From: CAYNEI01 sp964396185
GTDB taxonomy: Archaea > Thermoplasmatota > SW-10-69-26
DNA: 64,000 nucleotides
Reading direction: 5' to 3'
Assembly: GCA_964396185.1 (NCBI GenBank)
Contig: CAYNEI010000005.1
Coordinates: 1 to 64,000 of the forward strand
Within the stretch, counting starts at the first letter, position 1, and the number at the start of each line of letters is the position of its first letter. The notes beneath the pieces are model-generated. The model saw only the letters and a program-made list of their open reading frames with translations, did no database searches and had not been told where the DNA came from. Positions 25,115 through 33,722 of this stretch are shown here, in pieces. Made by a program: the position numbers and the translations under genes.

Positions 25115-26040
25115 CGGCCCGCCTCCTCGTCTAGCGCGGCTACGAGCGCATCCTCTAGGCTGGAGCGTGCGGGTTCCAGGTGACGGACTTGGACACCGGC
25201 TTGGCTGGCCGCCTCCAGCACGCGGCGAGGGCCGCCCTCCCCGCTGAGCCGTACAACGCGCAGGCCCTCCGGGGTTCGCTCGACCTCGCCGCCTCGGGCC
25301 GCCAGGGCCTCATCGAAGCCCTCCCCGCGGCCACGGATGCGCACGAGGTAGGTCTCCTTGCGAACCGCCTTGAGCTCATCCAGGGTCGCGTTGGCCACCG
25401 CCTCGCCCTCTTCGAGCACCAAGGCACCGTCGCAGACGCGCTCCACCTCGGGCAGCACGTGGCTGGCCAGCAGCATGGCGATCCCGTGATCGCGGGCTAA
25501 CGCGGCGACCAGGTCGAGCATCTCGTTGCGGCCATCCGGGTCCAGGCCGTTGGTCGGCTCATCCAGGAAGATGAGATCCGGGTCGTGGACGATGGCTTGG
25601 GCCAGCTTGGCGCGCTGACGCATCCCTTGGCTGTAGCCGTCCACCGGCCGGTACCGCGCCTCCTCGATGCCCACGAAGTTCAACGCCTCATGTGCCCGCT
25701 GCTTGGCATCCGTGGCCGGCAGCCCACTGAGCCGGCCAGCGTACGCGACGAACCGAACGCCTGTCAGACCCGGGACGTAGGCGTCCCGCTCAGGCACGAA
25801 GCCGATGCGCTCGCGCACCTGGCGGGCCTCGTAGGCCGGGTTCAGGCCGAGCACGCTTGCACTGCCGCGGGTCGCATCGGCCAGACCGAGCAACAAGCGG
25901 ATGAGCGTGGTCTTGCCCGCCCCGTTCGGGCCCAGCAAGCCCCAGACCCCACGGGGGATCTCCACGGTCAGCGGGCCGACGGCACGCACAGGACCGTAGT
26001 CCTTGACGAGTCCCTCGGTGGTGATGACGGGCTCGGGCAC
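25111..26040 (-). CDS. ABC transporter ATP-binding protein
   Basis: A 309-aa ATPase with Walker A GPNGAGKTT, Q-loop region RIGFVPERDAYVPGLTG, signature GYSQGMRQRAKLAQAI, Walker B LIFLDEPTNGLDP and the switch His in LLASHVLPEVE. An ABC-2 type C-terminal domain follows. I use the GTG at 26040, which starts at PEPVITTEGLVKDYG; a TTG nine codons upstream is possible. It is the first of two ATPase-permease pairs in tandem and lies 54 bp after a membrane-protein gene with no clear TATA box in the gap. Confidence 0.88.
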   Translation of the reverse strand: MPEPVITTEGLVKDYGPVRAVGPLTVEIPRGVWGLLGPNGAGKTTLIRLLLGLADATRGSASVLGLNPAYEARQVRERIGFVPERDAYVPGLTGVRFVAYAGRLSGLPATDAKQRAHEALNFVGIEEARYRPVDGYSQGMRQRAKLAQAIVHDPDLIFLDEPTNGLDPDGRNEMLDLVAALARDHGIAMLLASHVLPEVERVCDGALVLEEGEAVANATLDELKAVRKETYLVRIRGRGEGFDEALAARGGEVERTPEGLRVVRLSGEGGPRRVLEAASQAGVQVRHLEPARSSLEDALVAALDEEAGR

Positions 26041-26094
26041 GTGCCCCCCAACGGTGGCGCCTGGCAAAACCGTTGTTCTTCGCTGCAGACGCGT

Positions 26095-26844
26095 TCAACC
26101 GCGTCTTGCAGCCAGGTAGACCGCGACGCCTGCTGCCAGGCCCATGAGCGCTGGGACGAGGATGAGATCCGGGTTGGGGATGATGCCTGCAAGCAGCTCG
26201 TCCTGGTAGGCAGCGTACAAGAGGATGGCTGCACCCCCCACCAGGCCTGTCACGGCGAGCAGGCGGGCCACCCCGGTGGTGGTGGCCTCAAGAGCGACGG
26301 AGAGGTTGGCGGCGCCAACCCGTTGTTCGCGAAGCTGGCCGAGCACGTTCTCGCGCGCGCTCAGCACGACCTCGGCCGTCGCGATGGCCACCATGGTGGC
26401 TGCGACCACCCAGGCGCTCGTGGGCGGTGTGACCGTCTCTTGGCGGATCTCGCTGAACACTTGGGCCCAGGGGACTTGGGCGTACGGGAACAGGAACCAC
26501 CCGGCGGTCCCAACCACGAGCAGCGCGAACGCGCTGCCGCTGCGCTGGCCCACCAAGTGGGTGCCGATGGCCAGCACGAACGCGGTGAGCCCGATGCTCA
26601 CCAGGGCCATGGTGACCGGTTCGGGGCCCAGCTCGGCCAGGGGGCCAGGCAGGATGCCGGCGACCCCAGCCAGGGTCTCGCGTGCAGCTGCGAGGTCATC
26701 GGAGACGGTCTTGGCAAGATAGACCGCCAGCAACGCGTAGGCCACAGCAGTGGCCACCCGCCGGGCCACGGGCCCGATGACCCCGAACGCGGCGGTGGCT
26801 TGAGGGCCTGGATCGAGACGCGTGAAGGCCGGCGCATCAGCCAC
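26095..26844 (-). CDS. Polytopic membrane protein of unknown function
   Basis: A 249-aa protein with about six hydrophobic segments (for example VATAVAYALLAVYLA, MALVSIGLTAFVLAIGTHLV, SAFALLVVGTAGWFLF, AWVVAATMVAIATAEVVL, LLAVTGLVGGAAILLYAAY and LILVPALMGLAAGVAVYLA). I recognise no family. The GTG start at 26844 overlaps the end of the DUF58 gene by 8 bp, so it belongs to the same translation unit. A partner role with the MoxR/DUF58 pair or the ABC pairs is an inference from position only. Confidence 0.72.
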   Translation of the reverse strand: MADAPAFTRLDPGPQATAAFGVIGPVARRVATAVAYALLAVYLAKTVSDDLAAARETLAGVAGILPGPLAELGPEPVTMALVSIGLTAFVLAIGTHLVGQRSGSAFALLVVGTAGWFLFPYAQVPWAQVFSEIRQETVTPPTSAWVVAATMVAIATAEVVLSARENVLGQLREQRVGAANLSVALEATTTGVARLLAVTGLVGGAAILLYAAYQDELLAGIIPNPDLILVPALMGLAAGVAVYLAARRG

Positions 26845-28132
26845 GGGAGATCACCCCACGGAACAGCAGGCGTTCCAAGGGCTCGGTCTCCGGGTTCCAT
26901 GGGAGCACGACGGCCCCGAGGCGCCGCAACCGTTGGTGGCGTGTGCGGGCAAGGTGGTCCAGCAGCCGTGCCGTGGCCTTGGTCGACTCGCCGCCAGGGA
27001 CGAGGTGGAAGGCCTGTGGCTCGAGCACGATCATGGGGCGCTTGCGGTTCGGGGTGAGAGCCCGCAACCGGCGAAGGGCCGCTTCGAGCTGCTCGGTGCC
27101 CACCTCGGTGCGCGTGATGAAGATGACCATGGGCGAGGAGGCCACGAGCCAGGATCGACACCGCATCACCGCTTCCAGGGCCCCCTCACCGGCAGGTGCC
27201 GGCTCCAAACGCGCCAGCAGCCGTTGGATCTTGAGGAACTGCTTCTGGCCGACATCCGGGTAGAGGGGCTCGACGCCCTCGGCGTTGTAGGCGTACATCC
27301 CGATGCGGTAGCCCCGGTCGAGGTAGGCCAGCGCGAGCCCGCTGGCGGCTTGGATGGCCACCTCGAAACCGTTCTCCACGCTCGTGCCGACGGCCATGTG
27401 GGTCCCGGCGTCGAGGAAGAACCAGACCGCTTTGCGGCCCTCGACCTCGTACTCGTTGACCAGGGGCATGTCGATGGCGGGACCGTGGCGAGCCGTGGCC
27501 TTCCAGTTCACCGAGCGCGGGGGGTCGCCCCAGCGGTACTCGCGTAGCTCCCGGAAGTCCGTGGTCTTGAGCCCGACACGGCCGATGTCCTCGTTGGGAG
27601 CGATGGTGGCCGCGGTGCCTCGCATGGCACGCAGCCGGCGCACAGGGATAAGGCCCGGGTGCACCTCCAGCTCGCTGGGCTCCCCCAGGGTCTCACTGGG
27701 CGGTGCTCTCAGGCCCGCCAGGGAGAGGGGACTGGCTTCCACAGGCCCCAGTTGGAAGCGCCCCCGTTTGGCGGCTCGCACGCGAAGCGAGCGCGTGTGC
27801 TCCTGGCGCCCCTTGGCGGTCCGGATGAGGTGCGTGTTCGTGCCTGAGACGAGATCGAACTCGGGCGGGAGATGTAGGTGGATGGCCACCACGCCAGCAG
27901 GGCCACTGGTGGTGAGCACCACGTCGATGTCGAGCACGTCCCCGGCGCGTGCTTGAGCGCTGGCTTGGATGACCGCCCCGTCCACCGTGGGGGTGGCTTC
28001 GAACGCGCCGAGGATGAAGGCGGTGAGCGGGAGCGCGGTGAGGCTGAGGACCACGGGGTTGGCACTCGCCAGGCCCAGGGTGAACAGCGCCGTGGCGGCG
28101 ACGAGCAAGCCGTGGGCAGAGCGCGTGAGCAT
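26837..28132 (-). CDS. DUF58 protein with N-terminal membrane anchor and vWA-like domain
   Basis: A 431-aa protein with two hydrophobic segments in the first 45 residues, then a beta-sandwich (residues about 50-150). The DUF58 core includes GRVGLKTTDFRELREYRWGDPPRSVNWKATARHG, the family hallmark. The later part resembles a von Willebrand A domain (AVWFFLDAGTHMAVG with AIQAASGLALAYLDRG), although the metal site is degenerate. DUF58 proteins are nearly always encoded next to MoxR AAA+ ATPases, as here, and are thought to work with them in assembling or activating envelope complexes. The ATG at 28132 lies three bases after the MoxR stop. Confidence 0.88.
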   Translation of the reverse strand: MLTRSAHGLLVAATALFTLGLASANPVVLSLTALPLTAFILGAFEATPTVDGAVIQASAQARAGDVLDIDVVLTTSGPAGVVAIHLHLPPEFDLVSGTNTHLIRTAKGRQEHTRSLRVRAAKRGRFQLGPVEASPLSLAGLRAPPSETLGEPSELEVHPGLIPVRRLRAMRGTAATIAPNEDIGRVGLKTTDFRELREYRWGDPPRSVNWKATARHGPAIDMPLVNEYEVEGRKAVWFFLDAGTHMAVGTSVENGFEVAIQAASGLALAYLDRGYRIGMYAYNAEGVEPLYPDVGQKQFLKIQRLLARLEPAPAGEGALEAVMRCRSWLVASSPMVIFITRTEVGTEQLEAALRRLRALTPNRKRPMIVLEPQAFHLVPGGESTKATARLLDHLARTRHQRLRRLGAVVLPWNPETEPLERLLFRGVISRG

Positions 28133-28135
28133 CGC

Positions 28136-29107
28136 TTAGGCATCCCCGCGGGAGAAGGCTGTCGGCGGTTCCACCCCTCGCAGGACCTCCTGGATGACAG
28201 CCTCGTCGGTGACCCCTTCGAGCACGTGCTCCATGTCCAGGATAACGCGGTGGGCCAGCGCGTCGGTTGCCAGGGTCTTGACATCGTCGGGCGTGACGAA
28301 ATCGCGGCCTCGAAGCAGCGCGAGCGCGCGGCCCAAGCGAAGGAGCGCAAGGTCGCCGCGCGGGCTGGGACCGACCTCCACGGCAGGGTGCTCGCGCGTC
28401 GAGCGCACGATCTTGCCGATGTAGTCGAGCACGGCGTCGTGGATGAACACGCGGCTCTCGACGACATCCTGGAGTTTCCCGAAGGCATCCCTGCTCAGCA
28501 CGGGCGTGACATCTTGGGTCGGATCGTCCTTGCTCCAGCTGATCCGGCGTTTCATGATCTGCCTCTCCTCGGCCAGCGATGGGGGGTAGCCCATGCGCAG
28601 GCGCAGCAGGAACCGGTCCATCTGGGCCTCCGGCAAGGGGTAGGTGCCCTCTTGCTCGATGGGGTTCTGGGTGGCGAGCACGAAGAAGGGGGCAGGGATG
28701 GGCATGGTGTTGCCCTCGATGGTGACCTGGCGCTCTTCCATGGACTCAAGCAACGCCGATTGCGTCTTGGGGGGTGCCCGGTTGATCTCATCGGCCAGCA
28801 GCACGTTGGTGAACACGGGGCCCAGGTTGAGCCGGAAGTCGCCTGACTTGGGGTTGTAGATGTTCGTGCCGATGATGTCGGCTGGCAGGATGTCCGGCGT
28901 GAACTGGATCCGCGCGAAATCGCACCCGACCGTCCGGGCGAACACCTTGACGAGCAGCGTCTTGCCCAGGCCGGGGTAGTCCTCGAAGAGCACGTGACCG
29001 TTGGCCAGTGACGCGGCGAGCAGTTTCTCCACCACATCGCTGTGGCCGACGAACACCGACGAGACCGCGCGTCGGATCTCGCTGCACTTCTTAGCGATGC
29101 GGTTCAC
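28136..29107 (-). CDS. MoxR-family AAA+ ATPase
   Basis: A 323-aa AAA+ ATPase of the MoxR group. It has Walker A (DYPGLGKTLLVKVFA), the MoxR block FTPDILPADIIGTNIYNPKSGDF, Walker B VLLADEINRAPPKTQSALLESMEE, sensor 1 FFVLATQNPIEQEGTYPLPEAQMDRF, and the C-terminal lid with PRGDLALLRLGRALALL. MoxR ATPases act as chaperones that insert cofactors or assemble complexes, usually with a vWA or DUF58 partner encoded next to them. The start is GTG at 29107 and overlaps the upstream stop by 4 bp. Confidence 0.93.
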   Translation of the reverse strand: MNRIAKKCSEIRRAVSSVFVGHSDVVEKLLAASLANGHVLFEDYPGLGKTLLVKVFARTVGCDFARIQFTPDILPADIIGTNIYNPKSGDFRLNLGPVFTNVLLADEINRAPPKTQSALLESMEERQVTIEGNTMPIPAPFFVLATQNPIEQEGTYPLPEAQMDRFLLRLRMGYPPSLAEERQIMKRRISWSKDDPTQDVTPVLSRDAFGKLQDVVESRVFIHDAVLDYIGKIVRSTREHPAVEVGPSPRGDLALLRLGRALALLRGRDFVTPDDVKTLATDALAHRVILDMEHVLEGVTDEAVIQEVLRGVEPPTAFSRGDA

Positions 29108-30228
29108 TCGAGGCGGCCTCCCTCGAGCCTAGGAACCCTGCCCGACGTATCGAGCACTTCGAGGATGCGGCGGTTGACCTCCACTCGCCGTCGCCGCTGG
29201 GCCTTCGCGCGCACGCGGCCCCGGGTCAGGGTGACGTAGGCTGCTGCGAGCTCAGCAGCTAGGAAGCCAGCCACCGTGGCGAAACCGATCACCGCGATGC
29301 GGTACGGCGTCTCCACCGGCCAGCCCATGGCCCCGAAGAGCGCGGAGACGAGCGGTTCGAACGGGAAGAGCACGATGCCTGCAAGCAGCGTTACCAGAAA
29401 AGCGCGTCGCAACGTCGTGAACTCCCCTTCCAGCTCGGCCTCCACCACGTGCCAGGGGTCGCCCTGGAAGGCGTGGAAGGCCACGAAGAGGCCCGTGCCC
29501 GCAGCCAGGCCGAGGCTCAGGATCTGGAGCACGATCCACCCTCCACCGTACGTGGTGGAGAGCTGGATCCCCGCGAAGAACACGAGCCCAGCGCCGAAGA
29601 GGCCCAGGCCAAGGGTTCCCCACCGGGATTTGGCTTTCGCCACCCGGAACTCCAGCACCCAGGCACCCACGCCAACCACAGCGAGCACCGGGTAGAACAC
29701 AGGCGCCCCAAGCCCAGCGAGCAGGACGCCGATCATGGCTGCGATCCCGGTGATCACGATGGCGCCCGAAGCCACAGCGAGGCCAGGGGCTCGGCGGGTT
29801 CCCTGGGGCGTGCTCGCTGTCTCCTCGGCCGCTGCCACCAAGCCAGTGATCTCTCCCTCCTGAACGTTCTTGGCTTGGAGGGCCACGCGCACGAGGTCCG
29901 CGTACTGCGCCGTCCATCTCCCGTGGTCGACGAACGCCTCGACGGCGTGGTGGACGCGCTTGTACGCATCATCGACCAAGGGTTCGGCCCGTTGCTCATG
30001 GGGCGCGAGGTCCTGTGTGATCGGGTCCGAGGTCCCAGCGATCAGGCGGCCGATGTCCACCAGGAGAGCGAAGAGCAGGATGCCGAGGCCGAACCGCGCT
30101 GCCACCAAGGCGCCTGCTTCGAGATCGCCCTGGACGGCGAGGTACATGAGCAGGGCCACTGCAGCCCCGAGCAGGCGCAGCAGGAGCCCCGAGAGTGGGG
30201 GGGTCTCAACCCGGTCGAGGACCGCCAT
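29104..30228 (-). CDS. Membrane protein in MoxR/DUF58 unit
   Basis: A 374-aa protein with two helices at the N terminus (LLRLLGAAVALLMYLAV and LGILLFALLVDIGRLIA) and a soluble helical segment to about residue 140 (DDAYKRVHHAVEAFVDHGRW, YADLVRVALQAKNVQEGEITGLV). Some six further helices follow, then a basic C-terminal tail (RVRAKAQRRRRVEVNRR). No family recognised. Its ATG lies inside the end of the large surface-protein gene (23-bp overlap), and its stop overlaps the MoxR start, so it is made together with them. It may be the membrane platform on which MoxR acts; that is inference. Confidence 0.75.
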   Translation of the reverse strand: MAVLDRVETPPLSGLLLRLLGAAVALLMYLAVQGDLEAGALVAARFGLGILLFALLVDIGRLIAGTSDPITQDLAPHEQRAEPLVDDAYKRVHHAVEAFVDHGRWTAQYADLVRVALQAKNVQEGEITGLVAAAEETASTPQGTRRAPGLAVASGAIVITGIAAMIGVLLAGLGAPVFYPVLAVVGVGAWVLEFRVAKAKSRWGTLGLGLFGAGLVFFAGIQLSTTYGGGWIVLQILSLGLAAGTGLFVAFHAFQGDPWHVVEAELEGEFTTLRRAFLVTLLAGIVLFPFEPLVSALFGAMGWPVETPYRIAVIGFATVAGFLAAELAAAYVTLTRGRVRAKAQRRRRVEVNRRILEVLDTSGRVPRLEGGRLE

Positions 30229-33200
30229 GGGGTCGACACGCCTCCTTGGCCTTCATGAACTTGACGTAGTGGCTTCGATTCACGGGCCGCTGACTGTAGT
30301 CGCAGACCTCGAAGAGCTGGGCGAGCCGGGTCGCGGGTCGGCTGCCGCCCAGGGCACGGGCGAGCTCGTGGGGTGTCGCATCCGGCCCACAGAGGCCCTG
30401 CTTGGTCGAGGTCTCGAGCAGATCCCGGTACTCTCGGTCGATCTCCTCGCGGTAGTCCACGAGCCGGAGCTCCAGGCTCGCCCGAGCGGGTCGTCGATCC
30501 CCATCCCCGTCGAAGCGGGCCTCGTACGTGACCGATCCCTCCAGGGCGGGGATCGCAAGCGTGGCCTTGCCTGCTTCGTCAAGGTGGACCGTGGCGGTCC
30601 CGTGGGGACCGGTGACCGTGACGTCACGGCCAGGGAGCGGTCGGCCGTGTTCGTCGTGGAGCTCTATGTGGAGCTTGGTGGGGGCTCCTGAGTGCCAGAC
30701 GGGTGGTAAGGTGTGGCCTTGCGGACCGATGGCCAACGAGATCGCGGGGCCAGGCGGTGCCGGCCGATCCTGGCGCTCGCGGCGAGCCCACAGGACCCCG
30801 CCAGCGGCCAGAGCGAGAGCCAGGAGCACGCCGAGCGTCCACCACGGGAACGGTGCGGGCGTTAGCTGAGCGCTTGCGATCTCCGTGACGTCCCCCGTCG
30901 TCTCGGTCGCCAGGGCGCGCACACGGAGCTCGACGAGGCCCTCGGCCGAACCAGGCCGTTCGATCGTCACCAAGGCCGAGCCATCGGCGGCCGTGCGAGC
31001 GTGCTCCGTGGCCGTGAACGCGCCGTCGGCCTCGATGGAGAGCGGGATGCCCGACAGGGCACCCCCTGAGAGCCCAGTGGCCTGGATCGCCAGGCGCACA
31101 GGTGCCCCATCGGTCCCAGGCTCCAGGACCTGGACCTCCAGCGAGGGCCGGTCGCGTACCTGGAGAGGATGGCTCTCCAGCAGGTTGTAGCCCGGCAGGT
31201 CGAGTTCGATGTCGTGCTCGCCCGGCTCCAGGCTCTCAGGGAGCGTGAGCGTGGTCTGGGCTCCTCCCTCTTTGTCCGTGACAGCGCTGGCCGTGAACCC
31301 AGGCCCGCGCAGGGTGACGGGTTGGTTGGCGAGAGGTTGGTCCCCGACGGCCAGGGTGACGTTGAGCTCGCTCGTGCGTCCAGCTGTGGCCACAAGCGGG
31401 GAGCCAATGGTCAGGTGACCCGTCTCGATGGGGACGGTTCGGGTGTCTCGTGTGACCAGGGAGTTGCCAGGCGTCGAGAGCCTTAGCTCCCAGCTCCCCT
31501 CCTGCGTGAGGGGGATGCCGAGCTCCACTCTCCCCTGTTCGTCGGTGATGCCCTGGGATCGCTCGCCGCTCGGCGTCGTCGCGACCACCTGCAACCCCGC
31601 TAGAGACCCTCCCTGCTCGGTCGTGGCGTGGACCTCCAGAGGCAGGGTCCCCCCAAGGGGGGCAGGATCAAGCGGTGGGGTCTCGAGGATCGTCTGGGCG
31701 GTGACGGTCAAGACAACGTTGTGCTGCGCGCCGATCTCGTCCGTGCGAAGCTCCAGGGTGTAGTTGCCGACCTCAAGCGTACCCGGGACCTCGAAGGTCA
31801 AACGGAAGGTCCCGTCCTCGGCCGTGCGCGCCGATGACGTGCCGCCCTCGTACGCGCTGGCCACGGTCATCTTCGAGGCAGGCTTCCCATCGACGATGAC
31901 GGTACCCTCGATGGCGGCTTGCGTGCCCCTGGCCACTACGAGGGTTGGGTGAGCCTCGATGCGGGCTTCGACCGCCTCGATGTGGTCGGTGGCCCGGGCG
32001 GATGCGATGTGGTCGGTTCCGTCGAACCAGGCGTCCACGGTCCAGTTCCCTGGGAAGGGAAGCCCGTCGTTGAGCACCGCGAAGGCTTGGCCGGTGTCGT
32101 CGGTGGTTTCGGCGAACCGGTGGGGCGTCCCTTGGATGTGCAGGTGGACGGTCTGGCCCGGGATCGGGGCCCCGTGTTCGTCCACCAGACGGGCCTGGAG
32201 GGCCAGGGGGACCCGGATGCCTGCGACCTCGGGGAGATCCAGTTCGAGACGCGCGTCGCTGCGCACCCCTACGATCGGGTCGCTCCACGCTTCGCGCAGG
32301 GGAGGGTCGCCGTCCGGGACGGGGTGGGCGCGGGCGACGATGTGGTAGGGCTGGGTGGGCCGGTGCGTCTCGATCCTCGCTGTCGCGTCGAAGCGACCAT
32401 CGGGACCGGTCTCGACGTTCCCTAGGTTGATCTCGAACCCGGGGCGTTGCTTCGTGCGGTTGGCGAAGAGGGTGATCGGGTGACCCTGGCTGGGCTCACC
32501 ATCCGGCAGGTGCACCGTTCCCCGGACTTGGAAGGGGCGACCTTTCTCGATGGCATCGGGGACGTGGGTCACGTTGATCACCGGCTTGGCGGTCCTGGAG
32601 CTCGCACGGTCCACGCCCTGGCCACCGGCTCGCGTCCCATCCGCGAGCAGATCACCGAGGGCGTCAGGATCGATGGACCCGTTGGCCGCGCCTCGCACGA
32701 GCGTGTTCACCGGGAGCTCCAATTCCTGCGGGGTGATGGACGCATCCTCGATGGGGATCGCGCCTGGGAAGACGATCGTGCTGCCAGCGCCCAGCGGGAC
32801 CTGGGTGGGGGCGTGCATGGTGATCGGAGCCAGGGTCACTTGGCCACCGGCAGGGACCTCGGCGGTGGTCCCGGCGGGGACGGGGCCCATGGGCAGGTCC
32901 ACTTGGTCGTCCTGGCCCAACAGCACCCGGGTCTCGGACGGTGCAGCCAGTTGCTGCTCGCCGCTCTCGATCAGACAGCCCCCGTCGCAGACGAGCTCTC
33001 CCGGCCGATGCGTCCCCTCTGTTAGGAACGTGAGGGTTGCGTCCTGGAGGAGTGGGATCGGTGAGACCCGGATCGTGTCCCCCGTCTCGAGGTCGACCCT
33101 CCCGGGTCCATCGAGCAGGAGGGTGTTGCCCTGGCTGCGATGGTCGCTCAACGCGCCTATGGCCGGATCGAGAAGCGTGAACTCTCGGATGGGTAGCCCT

Positions 33201-33358
33201 GGAGCCCCACTGTCCGGAGGCGTGAGCTCGATCCGCGGCTCGCGCCGGGTGGCATCCACGACCTCCTCCCGCACTTCGGTGATCAGCGCCGTCGAGACCC
33301 CCAGCATGCCTGATAAGAGCAGGAAAGCTGCTGTAAGCTCGAGGACACGCCGGGCCAC
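30206..33358 (-). CDS. Large Ig-like repeat membrane protein with DUF4129-like cytoplasmic end
   Basis: A 1050-aa exported protein. A signal or anchor helix at residues 1-25 is followed by about 800 outward-facing residues of beta-sandwich repeats of the bacterial Ig/CARDB and carboxypeptidase-regulatory type. They recur as GRPFQVRGTVHLPDGEPSQG, PLALQARLVDEHGAPIPGQ, AAIEGTVIVDGKPASKM and so on. A transmembrane helix at about 838-858 (WWTLGVLLALALAAGGVLWARRE) leads to one more Ig-like domain and a C-terminal helical region. That region (REEIDREYRDLLET, TPHELARAL, LAQLFEVCDYSQRPV) resembles DUF4129, a common partner of MoxR/DUF58. The start GTG at 33358 lies 23-30 bases from a TATA box. It is the first gene of the nine-gene unit. 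Confidence 0.82.
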   Translation of the reverse strand: MARRVLELTAAFLLLSGMLGVSTALITEVREEVVDATRREPRIELTPPDSGAPGLPIREFTLLDPAIGALSDHRSQGNTLLLDGPGRVDLETGDTIRVSPIPLLQDATLTFLTEGTHRPGELVCDGGCLIESGEQQLAAPSETRVLLGQDDQVDLPMGPVPAGTTAEVPAGGQVTLAPITMHAPTQVPLGAGSTIVFPGAIPIEDASITPQELELPVNTLVRGAANGSIDPDALGDLLADGTRAGGQGVDRASSRTAKPVINVTHVPDAIEKGRPFQVRGTVHLPDGEPSQGHPITLFANRTKQRPGFEINLGNVETGPDGRFDATARIETHRPTQPYHIVARAHPVPDGDPPLREAWSDPIVGVRSDARLELDLPEVAGIRVPLALQARLVDEHGAPIPGQTVHLHIQGTPHRFAETTDDTGQAFAVLNDGLPFPGNWTVDAWFDGTDHIASARATDHIEAVEARIEAHPTLVVARGTQAAIEGTVIVDGKPASKMTVASAYEGGTSSARTAEDGTFRLTFEVPGTLEVGNYTLELRTDEIGAQHNVVLTVTAQTILETPPLDPAPLGGTLPLEVHATTEQGGSLAGLQVVATTPSGERSQGITDEQGRVELGIPLTQEGSWELRLSTPGNSLVTRDTRTVPIETGHLTIGSPLVATAGRTSELNVTLAVGDQPLANQPVTLRGPGFTASAVTDKEGGAQTTLTLPESLEPGEHDIELDLPGYNLLESHPLQVRDRPSLEVQVLEPGTDGAPVRLAIQATGLSGGALSGIPLSIEADGAFTATEHARTAADGSALVTIERPGSAEGLVELRVRALATETTGDVTEIASAQLTPAPFPWWTLGVLLALALAAGGVLWARRERQDRPAPPGPAISLAIGPQGHTLPPVWHSGAPTKLHIELHDEHGRPLPGRDVTVTGPHGTATVHLDEAGKATLAIPALEGSVTYEARFDGDGDRRPARASLELRLVDYREEIDREYRDLLETSTKQGLCGPDATPHELARALGGSRPATRLAQLFEVCDYSQRPVNRSHYVKFMKAKEACRPHGGPRPG

Positions 33359-33380
33359 GACCCCAAGTTCCCGTGGGGGA

Positions 33381-33388
33381 GCATAAAG
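33381..33388 (-). promoter_or_regulatory. TATA box for the nine-gene envelope unit
   Basis: The minus strand reads CTTTATGC, 23-30 bases before the GTG at 33358. No other clear TATA box is seen on this strand within the gene gaps down to 22552. Confidence 0.55.
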
Positions 33389-33442
33389 CTTGACCTACAG
33401 GGTGAGCCCAGGGGCGTCCGCCGTGCGCAGAGGCGACAAGGA

Positions 33443-33450
33443 TTTACACG
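33443..33450 (+). promoter_or_regulatory. Possible TATA box for tRNA-Leu
   Basis: TTTACACG is the only AT-rich stretch before the tRNA and lies 28-35 bases upstream of its first base. Confidence 0.35.
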
Positions 33451-33477
33451 TTAGCTGCGGTGCCGGCCACCCCAGAC

Positions 33478-33562
33478 GCGGAGGTAGCATAGTCTGGCCA
33501 ACTGCGGCGGACTCAAGATCCGCTCCCGTAGGGGTTCGCAGGTTCGAATCCTGCCCTCCGCA
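33478..33562 (+). tRNA. tRNA-Leu (anticodon CAA)
   Basis: An 85-base class II tRNA. The acceptor arms GCGGAGG and CCTCCGC pair fully, with A as discriminator base. The anticodon stem GCGGA/TCCGC encloses the loop CTCAAGA with anticodon CAA, which reads UUG. The long variable arm CCC-GTA-GGG is typical of tRNA-Leu, and the T arm is GCAGG-TTCGAAT-CCTGC. No intron. CCA is not encoded. The 3' end is part of a long inverted repeat. Confidence 0.96.
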
Positions 33563-33606
33563 CTCAGCTTTCTCCCCCATAGCGCAAGCTGAGTGCGGAG
33601 GGCAGG
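33550..33606. repeat. Perfect 21-bp inverted repeat overlapping the 3' end of tRNA-Leu
   Basis: The arms at 33550-33570 and 33586-33606 are exact reverse complements, separated by 15 bases. The left arm covers the 3' half of the T stem, the acceptor strand, the discriminator and eight bases beyond the tRNA. In RNA it would form a 21-bp hairpin that competes with the tRNA's own 3' pairing. It could also be a copied tRNA end left by an integrated element. Confidence 0.9.
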
Positions 33607-33610
33607 TTCG

Positions 33611-33632
33611 CCCGAGGCCTGGCGGCCTCGGG
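33611..33632. repeat. 9-bp hairpin after tRNA-Leu repeat
   Basis: CCCGAGGCC and GGCCTCGGG are perfect inverted arms with the four-base loop TGGC, directly after the larger repeat. It may act as a transcription end for tRNA-Leu, though no T-tract follows. Confidence 0.6.
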
Positions 33633-33722
33633 CTCGCTCGGCATCCTCCGGAGGCCTCACAGCAGCACGAGCCGTCGCGCCCGCGCCACGGTGGGATCTG
33701 GCGCGACCGTTCGTGCAGATCT

